Translations under genes and position numbers: made by a program
In this document: positions 39,712 through 49,900 of the stretch, in pieces
How the letters are laid out: each line of letters begins with the position of its first letter
How positions within the stretch are numbered: position 1 is the stretch's first letter
The notes under the pieces: generated by a model
Databases searched by the model: none
What the model saw: only the letters and a program-made list of their open reading frames with translations
Told to the model about the DNA's origin: nothing
Assembly (NCBI GenBank): GCA_020310875.1
Contig: CM035417.1
Coordinates: 87,692,440 to 87,756,439 of the forward strand
DNA: 64,000 nucleotides
Direction of reading: 5' to 3'
From: Ceratopteris richardii
Taxonomy: Eukaryota; Streptophyta; Polypodiopsida; Polypodiales; Pteridaceae

Positions 39712-42700
39712 TTATCACTTTATACATAAAATTTTTATTTTCATACATAACTCTTTTCGAGATTTTTGGATGTAATGTACTATTTATCATTTTACGAATG
39801 ATATTTTGTCTTTGATTTCTAGTAGACTCAAAGTATGTTCATGTCATTTATATAGGATTATGGCTATACATTTGATGTTTGGTTACTTTTTATGCAATTT
39901 ATGGTTATTATGTTATTGTAGTATGTGATCATGTAGGTTAATGTTGTGGATGAATGCATATGTTTATTGTTTTCTCATTATTGTAGTTCATGTAGGTTAT
40001 GCTTATGCTATTATTGTTATGATTATGGTTATGCAAGTTCATGTGGTATAGGTTTGTACATGCATAGAATTGCATAGGTTTTCTTAGGTCACCGTAAAGG
40101 ATTCCCCATGAAACGTTGTGGTCTAGAGTTGACTGCATCTAAACTGGCAAACCATTATAAAGTATCAAATTATATTGGTGATGCAAAGCCAACGAAAGAA
40201 TTTGATCGAAGAGACATGAACATCGAATCTTATGAAGAACATGGCTAAATTTCAATTTAGTGATTTCTTACCATAAATTTCCTAGTTAAAGCATATTGAA
40301 GAAATGTATGATATTACATGAAATTATCTATATGTAAATGCATGTGTCCTATATGTTAATGCGTGTCTATTTATGCATGCGTGCATATAAAAATATAGGA
40401 CCTTAAGTATGCAAACGTGTATGCTCCACGAGCATCCATATATGCGTAAGTAAATGAGCATGTGTGCACATAAATGTGCATGAAAATACATAAGAATGAG
40501 TATGATTTAAGAGCACTATGCCTGATGTGTACGTTGCATTTAAACAATCTAAATTCATACGAATGTAAGTAAAGTGTGTGCCAATTATATATATAAAAAG
40601 AAAATGGATATGATTCGATATGCATAAAGAGGAAAGTTTTGCTATTTTCTGCGCTCTTATGGAAGGAAGCGACCAAGTGGAGATGGGGAGTGACTCGTCA
40701 CGTGAATTTCACGAGAGAGGTTTTGATGGAAGAAGAAAGAAATAGAAGGGGGACGTGATTTCTTCTGGAGGGGGGGAAAAGATCTTTGATTATGATGGGG
40801 AAAAGCAAGCTCTGTGAAAGGGGATTGTCATGAAGGAGGGACTTTTGTTTTCGGCTTCATGAAGGAGAAGAGGAGAAAGAGGTGGGCAGCGAGGACTGGG
40901 GCTTGGTGAGAATGGCGCATAAGCTCCAAGGATGGCGAAAGCCTAGTTCGACGAGTTGTCTTCTTAGATCTCGAGGCTTTATTGTCCTCCCTTAGACTGC
41001 AAGAGTGGGAAACTCTTTTGGCATCAATTGTCTCTGGAACATTGCCTACTTAACTCCATTATGAAGATCGACTATTTCCTGGCTCGCTTCATGTCCATCT
41101 CTCCATATCGGGAATGTAAACAATGCAAAGGACATTCTATCGTCTGACTACATGAAGTATGTCAGTTTTCCTACTACTTATGTATTTGTTCAGAGTTGTT
41201 TGGGTATAGTGCCTTGACTGTGGATGGTGACAAGTGGGTCGGACAAGTTGAGCAGGAGTGGGCTTTGAAATCAGCACTGCTCATAGACGTTTTACCTCTG
41301 TGAAGCAAAGGGATAAGGGAAAAAGGTTCAATCAAGAAAGGGAAAAACATTAACTCTTGGCAGTGACATGTGACAGAGCAAAGGAGATCACTTCAGACAA
41401 AATCAACAAGGAGGCAAGCTGACCATGATAGAAAAAAGAAGTTGCTGGGAACAGTTCTGTCCTGTGTTTTCGTTAGCTCTGGCAGTTTAGAGCTTATATG
41501 TTAATGCTCGACACTTCAAAACGGAAACACAGACTTATGCTTTTGCTGAGACATTTTGGCTCGCATAAAATTCCCCTCGGGTGATCAAATGAATAGGCTT
41601 TGTTACACAGGGCTGTGCGAATATATAAATGAATTTGTGAGTAACATTGCAGAACTCCCTCTGAAAGCTTTTGTGCTGTACCTTCATCGATCGGTGTTCT
41701 TGGCATTGGAATTGTGCAATCCTGATGATTTGACAATGCTTCGGTTTCAGTTGACCTTATGGATATCTAATTTACCTTTGTAAGTTGATTCGGGACTATC
41801 TACCTTTTCTATCTTTCTATTCAAGATCTTTGAACTTATCGCTAATTCTTGCAATTATGATAGAAACCCCATTTAATACTTTAGCTTTTTCTTTCATGTA
41901 CGGCCTATATCAGGCTTGGTAAAGTGCTGCATTAAACAATATCAAAAAGTTTAGCGTACGAACATGTATGATTTATGTAAATACATCAGACCATTTGAAC
42001 ATCCCCTCACTTAAACCCATAGTGTTTGAATGATCGCTGAACTGTTGCTTAAAGTATATTCTTATTACGTTTACAATAGCCATAATTTCATGTTGTTGAT
42101 TTTGGGATTGTCATTAAAGCATCGGTAATCAAACATTTGCACTGTTATTCGGAAAGAGAAGACAATAATAGCATAAGCATGTACCGAAGTTGGGAGAGGC
42201 GATGCATTTGAGGCATTGAATTGGCAATTCAAGATCTTATGTAAGTCAGCGCATTACGTATGATCCCGTAAGTGGAATAACGTCAAGTATTATTATGAAC
42301 TTTGGACAAAGATTCTGAATAGAGCTTCACACTGTTAAGATTCATACGGTTAATGATATTGTATGTTAGTTGAATTATATGACTTATATTCAGGAGTTTT
42401 CATAAGAGCAACGTGACCACACCCTGCTTGTTTATTTTGTGTTTTTTTTCTGTTAGCACGAAAAATTGAATGATGAATTCAACAGAACTGAAGCGTTAAA
42501 AATGCTGGAACATAATTTCTGAGAGTATTGAAACTCAGATTCCATAAGAGTTATTTATTTTGGTTCTGAATAATAAGAGAAACAAATGAAAAGAAAAATG
42601 ATTTTAATCCACGTCCCATATTTTAAATGGTTGAAATGCTGGTGCATTGAATAACATGATGTATGTATATATGTTTGCCTAAATATTGGATGTTCCTTGT

Positions 42701-42880
42701 TCGGAAACTACATTCATTTCGGTGGATGTATTTTGCAATTTCACTATACGTTTAGTTGCAGGATGTTCACTTACATGTTTCAAAACCAATAAGTGCTAAC
42801 TAAGGAATCAAAAAGAGCCATGCTATTCCAATTTCAATGTAAAGAAGTATTGGTTCTTTCTCCCTCCTTTCTATGAACTG
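39712..42880. other. Non-coding stretch, no recognisable gene
   Basis: AT-rich DNA without clear mobile-element protein similarity. The first few hundred bases may be leftover A2 or flanking sequence. From about 40640 to 41500 base composition is more balanced and a CACGTG G-box occurs near 40699, but no long frame is open. One short open stretch (41556-41780, plus strand) ends just before a GTAAGT-like donor and could be an exon. Its product (LCEYINEFVSNIAELPLK and onward) matches no family I know. I do not call a gene here. Confidence 0.5.
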
Positions 42881-42958
42881 CTCGACAACGTTGTGAGAAA
42901 AGTTCTAGGCGTGCATGGGTTCAGATTATCCATGTGCTCTAATAGCTTGCGAAGATGT

Positions 42959-43426
42959 TTAAAAGTAGGAGTACAAGGTACAATGGTGCTGCTTGAAGAA
43001 GTGAGAGAACATGGGAGGCTTTTTTTCATCATCTATCTCTTCCTTCACGATCCTCCTACTTTCAATAGTTCCTAGAATGCTTGGGAACCAAATTGGAAAG
43101 AATGCTTGTGAATTATTGAATTTAATCTGCGGAAGAGTGAAACGTTTTCTATTCATCAATCTGCAATATATCCCCACTATCAAAAGCAAAATCTTGTAGT
43201 ATAAAATCTTTAGAAGATGGATATTATCCTCTTGGTCACATATGGGGCATGTAATTCTATTGCTTGAGCAAAGTAGTACCCAACAACCCCATGTCATGAA
43301 CGATATCCAAAATGATAAAAAATATGTTGTACTTTCCTTGGAAGAGGAAACCATACCACCAAAAAATACCCAAATAGGTATCAAGGGTGTATTAGATACA
43401 TGCGAAATCAGCACTAAAGTACTCAA
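42959..43426 (-). mobile_element. Possible LINE zf-RVT remnant, minus strand
   Basis: A 155-residue minus-strand open frame. Its middle reads like the zinc-binding tail domain of plant L1-type LINEs: an aromatic-rich lead-in (WVFFGGMVSSSKESTTYFL), then RITCPICDQEDNIHLL, matching the usual CPxC ... ExxxHLL pattern. The final cysteine and any reverse transcriptase are not visible. It could be chance similarity. Confidence 0.35.
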
Positions 43427-43469
43427 CCACTATAGAAATAGTTATTTCTTATCTTCTCTTTGATACTTG

Positions 43470-44086
43470 TAGATATTTATAATATAATATCACATTTCTC
43501 ACATAAATAACCCAATCCTATTGTGATCATAAAAGTGTTTCACCATCTAGAACTTAGAAAGCAAAAGCAGAAGCTGGGTTGAACTAGGGAGTTGTAGAGA
43601 ACTTTGCTTTCATGTTCCTAACTACTAATAACTAAAAAATAATGGAAGAACATAATAACTATGAATAACACACACTCACTAGCATAGCGCACAATCACAA
43701 ATTGACAACACATCTATAATGAGCACATGAATTTCCCCAATCGATCAATCTTTGTTACAATTTAACATTATAGATAATGTTCCCACCATTTGTTCTCTGC
43801 TTATAACCCTTGGCGTAAAACCCACAAAGATCACTCACTTTGTCTCTACACTACACTACCACAATTTGGATTTTCTTAGCTTATTACCTTTCCTTTACAA
43901 TATGGAACAATATCCAATATGTAGACATTCAATCAATCAAATTTACAATAGGCATGCACTAATCATATAAGTTACCAAAATAGATCACTCCAATGGTGAA
44001 AAATTCATAGACAAGTAAACTTTAGAAAAGATGAAATGACATGAGACATTAAAATTTTTCAATAAAAAATCCAATATATTGCCATC
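43470..44086. other. AT-rich spacer
   Basis: I see no gene, RNA or clear repeat here. It ends at the outer border of the Copia B2 LTR. Confidence 0.5.
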
Positions 44087-44314
44087 GTTGGAGTTTGTCC
44101 ACAAAAGCACACAAACAACACAATGCAGAAGAAGAAGCTTGGAGAACAACAGAACACTAAATGAATTAGCAAGTGAATGTACAAAGATAACTAACCTGTA
44201 AGGGTTATAGGCATATATATATAAGCCATGGGAAAAGAACATCCTAAAGATGGGAAAAGGTGCCTTGATGGTACTTAGTGTGTTCAAAAACATCACAACC
44301 AAAATATATCAACA
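44087..44314 (-). repeat. 3' LTR of Copia B2
   Basis: About 228 bp. On the minus strand it reads TGTTGATATATTTTGG ... CTCCAACG and aligns along its length with the B1 LTRs (230 and 231 bp). This shows that B1 and B2 are one family. Confidence 0.8.
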
Positions 44315-44410
44315 AATATCCCTAAGAGTGATGCGGTGAACAAGGAGCTGGCTCTCATGTAGAAGGAAGTGCCAAGCTATCCACAAAAATAAGTAAGCCC
44401 AAATCTTTGT

Positions 44411-44594
44411 GGAAAGCTTGAAAATTCTCCCTAGGTGGAGCCTTTGTGAAAAGGTCTACAATGTTATCCTATGTGGGCATATATGCCAAACCGAAATCTC
44501 TATGGAAAGCTTGAAAATTCTCCCTAGGTGGAGCCTTTGTGAAAAGGTCTACAATGTTATCCTATGTGGGCATATATGCCAAACCGAAATCTCC
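44411..44594 (-). repeat. 93 bp tandem duplication within Copia B2
   Basis: Two nearly identical 93 bp units (44411-44503 and 44504-44594) within the RNase H end of B2. The unit is a multiple of three. The near identity of the units, against the general decay of B2, points to a duplication later than insertion. Confidence 0.85.
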
Positions 44595-45381
44595 TGTGGA
44601 GAGCCTCTCCTTGACATGATGATAGTGAAGCTCAAGGTGCTTTGTGCAAGCATGGAACATAAGGTTCCTCATAACTACCAATCCACTCTGACTATCAGTG
44701 AACATGGTGGTGGCAGAAGCCTAGCTAACACCCAAATCAGCCAAGATACATCTGAGCCACACACGCTCAATAGTTTTTGTGAAAGCTACCCTATACTTAG
44801 CCTCACAACCAGAAGTGGCCACAGTAGGATCCTTCTTGCTCAACCATGATATGGATGAGCTACCAAGCATGAACGAAAAACCACTAGTAGACACACACGT
44901 GTCATAACAACCAATGCATTCTGAGTTAGAAGAAGCATGTAAATCTGGTGGTAACGATCCCACATTGGGATAAAACAATCCAAGTAGCCTAGTACTACTC
45001 ATTAGAAAAATATATGCTTGATCGCTTTCCAATGCTTGACAACTAGGCAATGCATAAACTTTCTCTGAGAGATAGCAAACTGAATATCATTCCACGCTAT
45101 GAATAACATCATCAAGCATCCAAAGGCCTACTAATAGAAATCAACATCAAATGCATATCCAACATCATGAAGAGTGAACCGTAAACCTCTTTCCATATGA
45201 GTGGCAATAGGTTTTGAATCTTCTAGGCCAAAATGTTGCAATAATGTGTCCATATATATTTTATGACACAGTTGTCCCCCCATCAACTTGCGTAAATTGA
45301 ATGCCTAAACAATGATGCAAATGCTCCAAGTTTGACATCTCAAAAGTAGCATACAAATCAGCCTTGAATTCAACATTATGT

Positions 45382-45678
45382 TGAAGTATTTCAATGGCAA
45401 TACACCACAGTGTGCTCTCCTTCTTGAGAGCTCCACGATGATATCTTTGGAGAAGAAAACTGAGCTCCTAGGTCCGCACACGGTACTCTGCACAGAGGAG
45501 ATAAAATACGTAGAAAACATAGTACATAGGGAGCACAGACACAGACTTCTTAGGTGTTACAAATGCGATTGAACTTAGAGTCTGTGGCTGATTAGCCCAC
45601 TATGTGTTTTATTAAAGAACATATACAAAGAAGTGTTTGGTGGCCATTTGGCCTTTCACATGAACACTAACGGTAACA
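45382..45678 (-). repeat. 3' LTR of Copia E (left)
   Basis: 297 bp direct repeat of 53415-53711. Plus-strand ends are TGAAGTATTTC ... GGTAACA. AACTGAGCTCCTAGG and CACAGACTTCTTAGGTG are shared blocks. Confidence 0.85.
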
Positions 45679-46681
45679 ATCTCCCACTAAAGGCCAATGT
45701 GGCCAAATTATGTATGGGAGAAAAATAAAGAATGATAAAGAATACCTGAGTGTAAGTATACAAATTATACCTCCCACTTGATGGGTATGTTACATAGTAT
45801 GCAAGTGAGTGTAAGATCATGAATCAAGTAACCCCCATCAAGTGACAGTGGTGTTGAAAGCTATCCTGTGGTAGAGCTTTAGTCAAAGCATCTGCAGCAT
45901 TATCTCAAGTGTGAACCTTCTCAAGAATAATGTGCTCAGTGGCTAAGAAATCTCTAATGAAGTGATACCTCACATCAATGTGCTTGGTCTTTGCATGATA
46001 GACCAGATTCTTAGCGAAAGCAACGACACTCTAATTGTCACTCAACAAACGAGGTACATGCTAAGGTATAGCCATATCACAAGCAAGACGAGAAAGCCAC
46101 AATGCTTCCTTACATGCCTCACTTGCTAGAACATACTCTGCTTTTGTGGTGGAAACTATCGTACATTCTTGAAGATGAGATCTCCAAGAGATAACACCTC
46201 CAACAAAATGAAAAATGTACCCTGATGTAGACTTACAATTTTCTACACAACCAACATAGTCGGAATCTATGTAACCAATAATGGATGCTTTCTCTCTATC
46301 TAAGCATAGACGCTTGTCCTTAGTGCCGCTCAGATATCTCAAAAATATCTTGACTGCTTCCCAATGTTTCTTGCCAAGATTAGTCATATATCTGCTCAAC
46401 TCCCACTGCAAATGCAATGTCTGGTCTTGTAGCTACCATAGCATACATGAGACTACCAACAACAGACTGATAGGGAATTTTTGTCATGAAATCTTTTTCC
46501 TCATCTGATTTGGGGCAATCATCCTTGCTCAATTTCACATATGTGGATAAAGGTGTACTCAATGCCTTTCCACCCTGCATATTGAACATGTGCAGTACTT
46601 TGGATATGTACTCACTTTGAGACAAGTATATGCATCTTTTACTCCTCTTACGAGTAATGCACATGCCAAGAATATGTTTTG

Positions 46682-46819
46682 TGTAAGGAATTGAACTCAC
46701 AACCTCTTGGTTAGGAATGTGATGGGCTAACCACTTGCCCCAAAAGCCATGGTTGAGGATTACTTCCTAATCCTCTCTCTTAGGGTGTAGTTCAACCATC
46801 TCCTACTAGGATTATGTTA
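46682..46819 (-). repeat. TRIM LTR copy 1
   Basis: 138 bp, lacking the last two bases (CA) of the other copies. Its left side carries the TTTTG target duplication. Confidence 0.85.
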
Positions 46820-49066
46820 GTGAAAAAGAAAGATGGAACCATGAGGCTGTGCGTAGATTATAGGGCTTTAAACAATCTGACGATAAAGAACAAGTATCCC
46901 ATGCCACTAGTCGAAGATCTTTTCGATAGTTTAAAGGGGGCTACAGTCTTTTCTAAGATTGATTTACGCCAAGGTTATCATCAGATCAGGATCAAAGATG
47001 ACGATATTCCTAAAACAGCCTTTCGAACAAAGTTTGGTCACTACGAGTTTTTAGTGATGCCGTTCGGGTTGACAAATGCACCCGCAACATTTATGACTTT
47101 GATGAATCAAGTGCTTAAGCCGTATTTGGGAAAATTTGTTGTAGATTTTCTCGATGATATTCTGATCTACAGTAAAGATCATGAAAATCACTTAGAGCAC
47201 TTGAAAACAGTTTTTCAACTTCTTCGCGATAATAAACTTTACGGTAAAGAGTCAAAATGTGAATTATTTACCCCAGAAGTAAAGTATTTAGGTCATATTA
47301 TTTCCGTGGAAGGAATCAAAGTTGACCCTGAAAAGGTCCAAGTGATTCTTGAATGGCTTGAGCCCAAGACTGTTCGAGAACTACAAAGTTTTCTCGGATT
47401 GGCAGGATATTATCGGAAGTTTGTGGCTGGATATGCCAAGATTGCAGTACCTTTGACAGATCAACTCAAAGGGAAGCATCAACAGTTAAATTGGAAAGAA
47501 GATCAAGCAAAGAGTTTTCAAGATCTTAAACTTGCTTTAGCATCGGCCCCGGTTCTACAGATTATAGATCCGAACAAGCCTTTCCAATTAGAGACAGATG
47601 CAAGTTCATCTGCACTAGGAGCAGTACTAAGCCAAGATGGTCGACCGATAGCTTTTGAGAGTAGAAAGCTAAGTCCTGCTCAGCAAAATTACTCTACCTA
47701 TGAGCGAGAGATGTTCGCTATTATAAATGCTCTGAAGAAATGGCGCCATTATCTATATGGATCAAAGTTGACCATAGTTTTTGATCAAGAGAGCATAAAG
47801 TGGTTTGCAAACCAACCTGATCTAAGAGGTAGAAAAGCGAGGTGGGCCGAGCAGTTGCAAGAGTTCGATTATGAACTCAGGTATAGAAAAGGAAAGTTCA
47901 ACGCAGTGGCAGACGCCTTAAGTCGGATGCCTATGCTGAATAATCTAAGTTTTGTACAAATTCAAAGTGAATTTATTTCAACTTTGAAAGGAAGCTGCAA
48001 AGAGGATCCAAGCTTCAGTCAAGCATGGAAAGCAGCTGAACAAGATAAACAAAATGAAGCAAGTACTTCTGAAAGAAAGTTTAAACACTATTCTCTCCAA
48101 GATGAATATTTGCTTTATAAAGGTAAGGTTTGTGTTCCAAGTACCTCGGACATACGAAAACAAGTACTTTTCGAATACCATGATGCTCCAAGTGCAGGAC
48201 ATCCTGGTATTAACCGAACCTATGAGTTTGTGAAAAGACATTTTTATTGGCCTAGTTTGCATCGAGATGTGCAAAACTATGTATCTAAGTGCCATAAATG
48301 TCAAGTTAATAAGTTTGAACGACTTAAAGTTGGAGGATTGCTGCATCCTTTGGAAATTCCCAAAGGAAAGTGGGAAAGCATTTCCATGGATTTCATTTCT
48401 GGATTACCCCGCACTCAGAAGGGCTTTGATTCAGTCTGGGTTGTAGTTGATCGATTGACTAAACTTGCTCAGTTTATACCAGTCAAGACTACTTATAAGA
48501 CTCCAGAACTTGCAAAAATATTTGTAAATCAACTTTATAGACTCTATGGTCTTCCAGTAGACATAGTTTCTGATAGAGATGCTCGATTTACGAGTCATTT
48601 TTGGCGAGCAGTCTTTAGTAGACTTGAAACTAAACTAAGTTTAAGTACAGCTGAACATCCCCAGACGGATGGACAGACAGAGAAAGTCAATCAGATTTTG
48701 GAAGACATACTCAGAGCTTATGTTACTTCCAAACAGACTGACTGGGAAGATTATCTTCCATTAGCTGAGTTTGCCTATAACAGTGCCAAGAATTCATCAA
48801 CTGAATTTAGTCCATTCATGTTGATGTATGGTTTCCAGCCTAGGTCTCCTTATGCAGTAGGACTACAAAATGAACGAGTTCAAGCAGCTCAAGAGTTCCT
48901 TCAAGACATGAACTTTAAGCTCAAGTTAGCTAAAGAAAACCTAAAGAAAGCTCAAGATCGTGCAAAGGCTTATGCCGATCCGAAGCAAAGAAATGTTACT
49001 TTTCAGGTTGGCGATCAAGTTTATCTTCGTATTCCTGAAAGATCGGAAAAGTTCCAGACTGGTCAA
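46820..49066 (+). mobile_element. Gypsy (chromovirus-type) pol segment captured in the TRIM
   Basis: A plus-strand stretch that stays open across the interval and into both neighbouring LTR copies (46814-49099 in all). Parts: RT from [17 protein letters not shown] through the catalytic FLDDILIYS (near 47143-47170); RNase H from [16 protein letters not shown] (near 47590) to DALSRMP; integrase zinc-binding H-x-H ... CHKCQVNK (near 48190-48310); integrase core ([13 protein letters not shown] near 48386, [13 protein letters not shown] near 48655). Gag, protease, the RT start and the integrase C-terminal end or chromodomain are absent, so it is a piece, not an element. The block order and DGQTE motif place it in plant Gypsy, probably a chromovirus lineage. 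The undamaged frame implies recent capture. Confidence 0.9.
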
Positions 49067-49206
49067 TGTAAGGAATTGAACTCACAACCTCTTGGTTAGG
49101 AACGTGATGGGCTAACCACTTGCCCCAAAAGCCATGGTTGAGGATTACTTCCTAATCCTCTCTCTTAGGGTGTGGTTCAACCATCTCCTACCAGGATTAT
49201 GTTACA
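49067..49206 (-). repeat. TRIM LTR copy 2 (shared middle copy)
   Basis: 140 bp. It bounds both the Gypsy segment and the TRIM interior, and differs from copy 3 at about three positions. Confidence 0.9.
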
Positions 49207-49760
49207 TTCTTCCCCCCTTGGTCGATCATTGTCCTCAATGATCTACTCTTGTATCCCTCTAGCCTTGGTGATCAACCCCTTGAACTCCCTAGGTGCCCTT
49301 GAATTGATGTCCCTCAACCTCGCACAGTTTCTTGAACCTTGTTCGCAACCTTGGTCTCTTGAACCCTTGCTCTCAACCTTGCTGTCTTGAACCTTCTTGT
49401 TCGCAACCTTGGTGTCTCGAGCCCTTGTTCTCAACCTCAATCTTGAACCTTGTTCTCACCCATGCTTGGTATGTTGAACACTCAATCAAGTGCCACCCAA
49501 GATTTTTCAAGGAATTCACACTTCCAAGCTAGCTCATTGGAAAGTTCGTTCCGAGAGCTTTCCAACGGTATATTACACGCCTCAATCCGACCTACGGATT
49601 GAGAGATACACCCCAATCATTGTAAGGTCCATCCTTGAAACCGACGCGCGCGCCTTCCACAATTCCTACCCTTTCACATAGAGGATGCCCAAGCGCCTTT
49701 TTTAGAGGCCATTGGGTCATTCCACCTTGCCCAAGCCTACTTCCTAGGCTCTGATACCAA
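49207..49760 (-). other. TRIM interior, non-coding
   Basis: 554 bp between LTR copies 2 and 3, with a primer site at one end and a polypurine tract at the other, and no coding capacity. Several degenerate CTTGAACC/CTTGTTCTCAACC-type repeats occur at about 49330-49450. Confidence 0.75.
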
Positions 49761-49900
49761 TGTAAGGAATTGAACTCACAACCTCTTGGTTAGGAATGTG
49801 ATGGGCTAACCACTTGCCCCAAAAGCCATGGTTGAGGATTACTTCCTAATCCTCTCTCTTAGAGCGTGGTTCAACCATCTCCTACCAGGATTATGTTACA
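49761..49900 (-). repeat. TRIM LTR copy 3
   Basis: 140 bp, adjoining the primer site on its left and the TTTTG duplication on its right. On the minus strand its last 60 bases are tRNA-like, with A-box-like TGGGGCAAGTGG (49810-49821) and B-box-like AGTTCAATTCC (49766-49776). Confidence 0.85.

Larger units (their letters stand above)
46682..49900 (-). mobile_element. Composite TRIM: three short LTRs, Gypsy pol segment inside
   Basis: Three copies of a 140 bp LTR (46682-46819, 49067-49206, 49761-49900) with TGTAA ... TTACA ends. The outer 5 bp flanks are a perfect duplication TTTTG (46677-46681 and 49901-49905), so the whole array behaves as one insertion into Copia E. Read on the minus strand, the pair 49761-49900 and 49067-49206 encloses a primer site TTGGTATCAGAGCC (rightmost 49760), a 554 bp non-coding interior and a purine tract AAGGGGGGAAGAA just before the next LTR. 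That is a classic terminal-repeat retrotransposon in miniature. The other interval (46820-49066) is a Gypsy pol segment on the opposite strand. LTR copies differ by only about 2-4 percent, so the composite is much younger than E. Confidence 0.8.

Noticed and set aside
41556-41783. A 75-residue frame as a host exon
   Set aside because: No recognisable family, no neighbouring exons that join in phase; kept only as a note.
46820-49066. A host gene for a reverse transcriptase or integrase-like protein
   Set aside because: It is bounded exactly by short LTR copies and lacks a start of its own; it is a captured Gypsy segment.
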